A DNA stretch of 64,000 nucleotides, taken from assembly GCA_024711325.1 (NCBI GenBank), contig JANJTC010000005.1, forward strand, positions 248,001-312,000. The letters are read 5' to 3'. The notes under the pieces were generated by a model that searched no databases, was not told the origin of the DNA, and saw only the letters and a list, made by a program, of their open reading frames with translations. Both the position numbers and the translations under genes were made by a program. Numbering within the stretch: the first letter of the stretch is position 1; each line of letters begins with the position of its first letter. Shown piece by piece: positions 62,560 through 64,000 of this stretch. This stretch comes from Bacteriovoracaceae bacterium. GTDB lineage: Bacteria > Bdellovibrionota > Bacteriovoracia > Bacteriovoracales > Bacteriovoracaceae.

Positions 62560-63303
62560 TTAAAGATTTACGTATTCTTCACATGGTTTCTTACTGCTTC
62601 CCAAAGCTCTTCCGATTTTAGATGCAGTGGCTTCAACACAGGCCTGATAGAGCTCATCTTTATTAATTTCTGAACGTTCAACCCTGACTGGCGTTCCACT
62701 CGCATCAACTCCTAAGAGATTCTTGGCAAGGACTTCCGGAGTCCAAATAGTGTGGGGAACAATCTTGTAGTAACAAGTATGTTGGCCGTAGGCCGTATTG
62801 CGAGGGAAGACTTTCTCTTTGAATATTAGCTCAACCAATTCATTTTCAGATGCTTTGATTTCTTTACAGTTCTTGCTGAAAGCAAATTTCTCAGTCCATT
62901 GTTCAATCGTATATGGGTTTTTGATGTATTTAAAACCTGCATCCATAACCCAGAGTTGGTTATTCTCATTTATAACTGGGGCCACATGGTACCACCAGGT
63001 TCTGCGGAAGCTAATATTGATTTCGCCTTCCGGTGTTTCTTCTTTCGTGAAGAAGAGGAAGACTTTAGCAGTATTAAGATCATATTTTCTTTTAAAATCA
63101 TTTGCCCACATCAGTGCACGGTTAGAGCAAATAGAGCTTTTAGTTTTGATGAAGTCCCGGTCCATTCTTGAAAAAAGAGTTTCTTTACTAAGACCACGGC
63201 CCGCAATGTCCGTTAGAGTCCAATTATAGTCCGTTAATTTTTGATCAGCCGCGCTCGCTGTCAGAGAGACAATAATTAATAATAATAAGGTGATAGCTTT
63301 CAT
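62560..63303 (-). CDS. Secreted protein-glutaminase-like protein
   Basis: 247 residues with a signal peptide (MKAITLLLLIIVSLTASA). SSICSNRALMWANDF (Cys59), RTWWYHVAPVINENN (His106) and LWVMDAGF (Asp121) reproduce the Cys-His-Asp triad and WW-HVAP pattern of protein-glutaminase/transglutaminase-fold enzymes. Further cysteines may form disulfides. Known relatives deamidate protein glutamine side chains. Activity here is predicted only. Confidence 0.72.
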   Translation of the reverse strand: MKAITLLLLIIVSLTASAADQKLTDYNWTLTDIAGRGLSKETLFSRMDRDFIKTKSSICSNRALMWANDFKRKYDLNTAKVFLFFTKEETPEGEINISFRRTWWYHVAPVINENNQLWVMDAGFKYIKNPYTIEQWTEKFAFSKNCKEIKASENELVELIFKEKVFPRNTAYGQHTCYYKIVPHTIWTPEVLAKNLLGVDASGTPVRVERSEINKDELYQACVEATASKIGRALGSSKKPCEEYVNL

Positions 63304-63645
63304 AGAGTCGGCCTCCGGTAATTTTTACAGGGTTGTACGAAGAGCGAGAGAGAATGTCATCCGGGAAATAGTTTATTCGTTAGACTTTATATTTTGCATT
63401 GTATCTTGTTGATATTAGAGTTTGTTTTTTGCAGTGTCTAAAAAAGTACTTTTAGTTCGAAGACGCTTAAGAACCTTACTTTTGGAATAATTAAGGTCGT
63501 TCAGCCGATGTCAACTTGACACCGACTCTGTAGAATTTATTTGAATTTGTCCAAGTTCAGTTAATTCTGAAAATTTTTCTTCCATGAAAGAGTTTTAATG
63601 GTTAAAGGTGAAAGAACATTAATCATTCATCAGGGCCGGTTTTTC
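63304..63645. other. Non-coding interval
   Basis: 342 bases between divergent secreted-protein genes. It must contain two promoters. No clear operator or RNA structure was seen. Confidence 0.5.
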
Positions 63646-64000
63646 ATGAAAATGTTTCTGATCCTCCTAGTTCTCTCCTCGCAAACTTTTGCTCAGACCT
63701 CTTCTTCCTCTGCCGTTAACACTTCCCAGTCTGATAGTTCCACTTTGTCGCTAATGAGATTGAAAGAAAAATTCAAGATCAGTTATTTTAGCCAGACATT
63801 AGGACCATCTATTAAGAAGTGGGAAGATAATGAGTTAGATGATGATGGGACTTTAAAAGACGATCCTATCACCATGTATCACTCTTTTAACTCGCGATAT
63901 CTTCTAACTGAAAAGTTTAATTTATTCATGAGTTCAAGATTTTCTACAGTTCTTGGAAATCGATCTGAGTTACCTGAATACTATGACCAACACGCTGTTC
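63646..64000 (+). CDS. Exported, possibly outer-membrane protein, 3' end outside window
   Basis: The frame runs from ATG 63646 to the window edge (118 residues visible). A signal peptide (MKMFLILLVLSSQTFAQ) is followed by a serine-rich stretch and segments such as RLKEKFKISYFSQTLGPSIK and FNSRYLLTEKFNLFMSSRF, which look like beta-barrel strands. An in-frame ATG at 63598 is an alternative start. Function unknown. Confidence 0.7.
   Translation, partial: MKMFLILLVLSSQTFAQTSSSSAVNTSQSDSSTLSLMRLKEKFKISYFSQTLGPSIKKWEDNELDDDGTLKDDPITMYHSFNSRYLLTEKFNLFMSSRFSTVLGNRSELPEYYDQHAV

Noticed and set aside
1-64000. CRISPR arrays, IS elements, prophage or integron
   Set aside because: No regularly spaced repeats, transposase, integrase or phage structural genes were seen.

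Overview
The window reads as a chromosomal segment of a flagellated, Gram-negative, rod-shaped bacterium of moderate to low GC. The content fits a predatory-type relative of Bdellovibrio/Bacteriovorax (phylum Bdellovibrionota): a complete rod-shape cassette, a periplasm-oriented disulfide system, many short secreted proteins of unknown function, and Bacteriovorax-style oddities such as a lysine-rich histone-like protein. The taxon is an inference from content; no rRNA or tRNA gene was found to test it.

Region 1 (1-16.6 kb) is a flagellar locus on the plus strand: a TPR protein cut by the left edge, a degenerate NtrC-like regulator, flgB-flgC-fliE-fliF-fliG-fliH-fliI-fliJ, a MotE-like exported protein, then fliK-flgD-TIGR02530-like gene-flgE ending at a strong terminator. 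Many genes are joined by one-base TAATG or longer overlaps. The locus is split between the MotE-like gene and fliK by an AT-rich, oppositely oriented group (9.1-12.0 kb) encoding secreted proteins, one of which looks frameshifted.

Region 2 (16.6-23.6 kb) holds a small lipoprotein, a ferredoxin, a PpiD-like periplasmic chaperone and, divergently, mreC-mreD-mrdA-rodA for cell elongation. Region 3 (23.4-31.6 kb) has a candidate sigma-54-controlled small secreted protein, a MarR regulator with a perfect palindrome at its start, a rhodanese-like protein lacking its cysteine, a minus-strand run (membrane protein, secreted protein, HD phosphohydrolase, glutaredoxin), a histone-like bipolar protein and a 900-residue Tad/TadG-like protein.

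Region 4 (31.5-48 kb) is largely housekeeping: ssb, an HD-GYP protein, gap-pgk-tpiA-secG, a YhaM-like nuclease, a minus-strand run of MinD-like ATPase, J-domain/RodZ-HTH protein, RluD, PgeF, VKOR-DsbA fusion and TatD, then a CTP-dependent kinase-like membrane protein and leuS. Region 5 (48-64 kb) is rich in exported proteins among metabolic genes: a predicted caspase-like (clan CD) protein with a small partner, a secreted nuclease/phosphatase, a PLA2-like protein and a protein-glutaminase-like protein, together with LysR, HPF, peptide deformylase, MATE, HIT, aspartate aminotransferase, fumarase and dienelactone hydrolase genes.

No CRISPR array, insertion sequence, prophage, rRNA or tRNA was recognised. 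The best candidates for undescribed biology are the caspase-like operon with a sigma-28-like promoter, the degenerate activator at the head of the flagellar operon, the secreted host-directed-looking enzymes, and several start-proximal RNA hairpins (leuS, aspartate aminotransferase, fliK).
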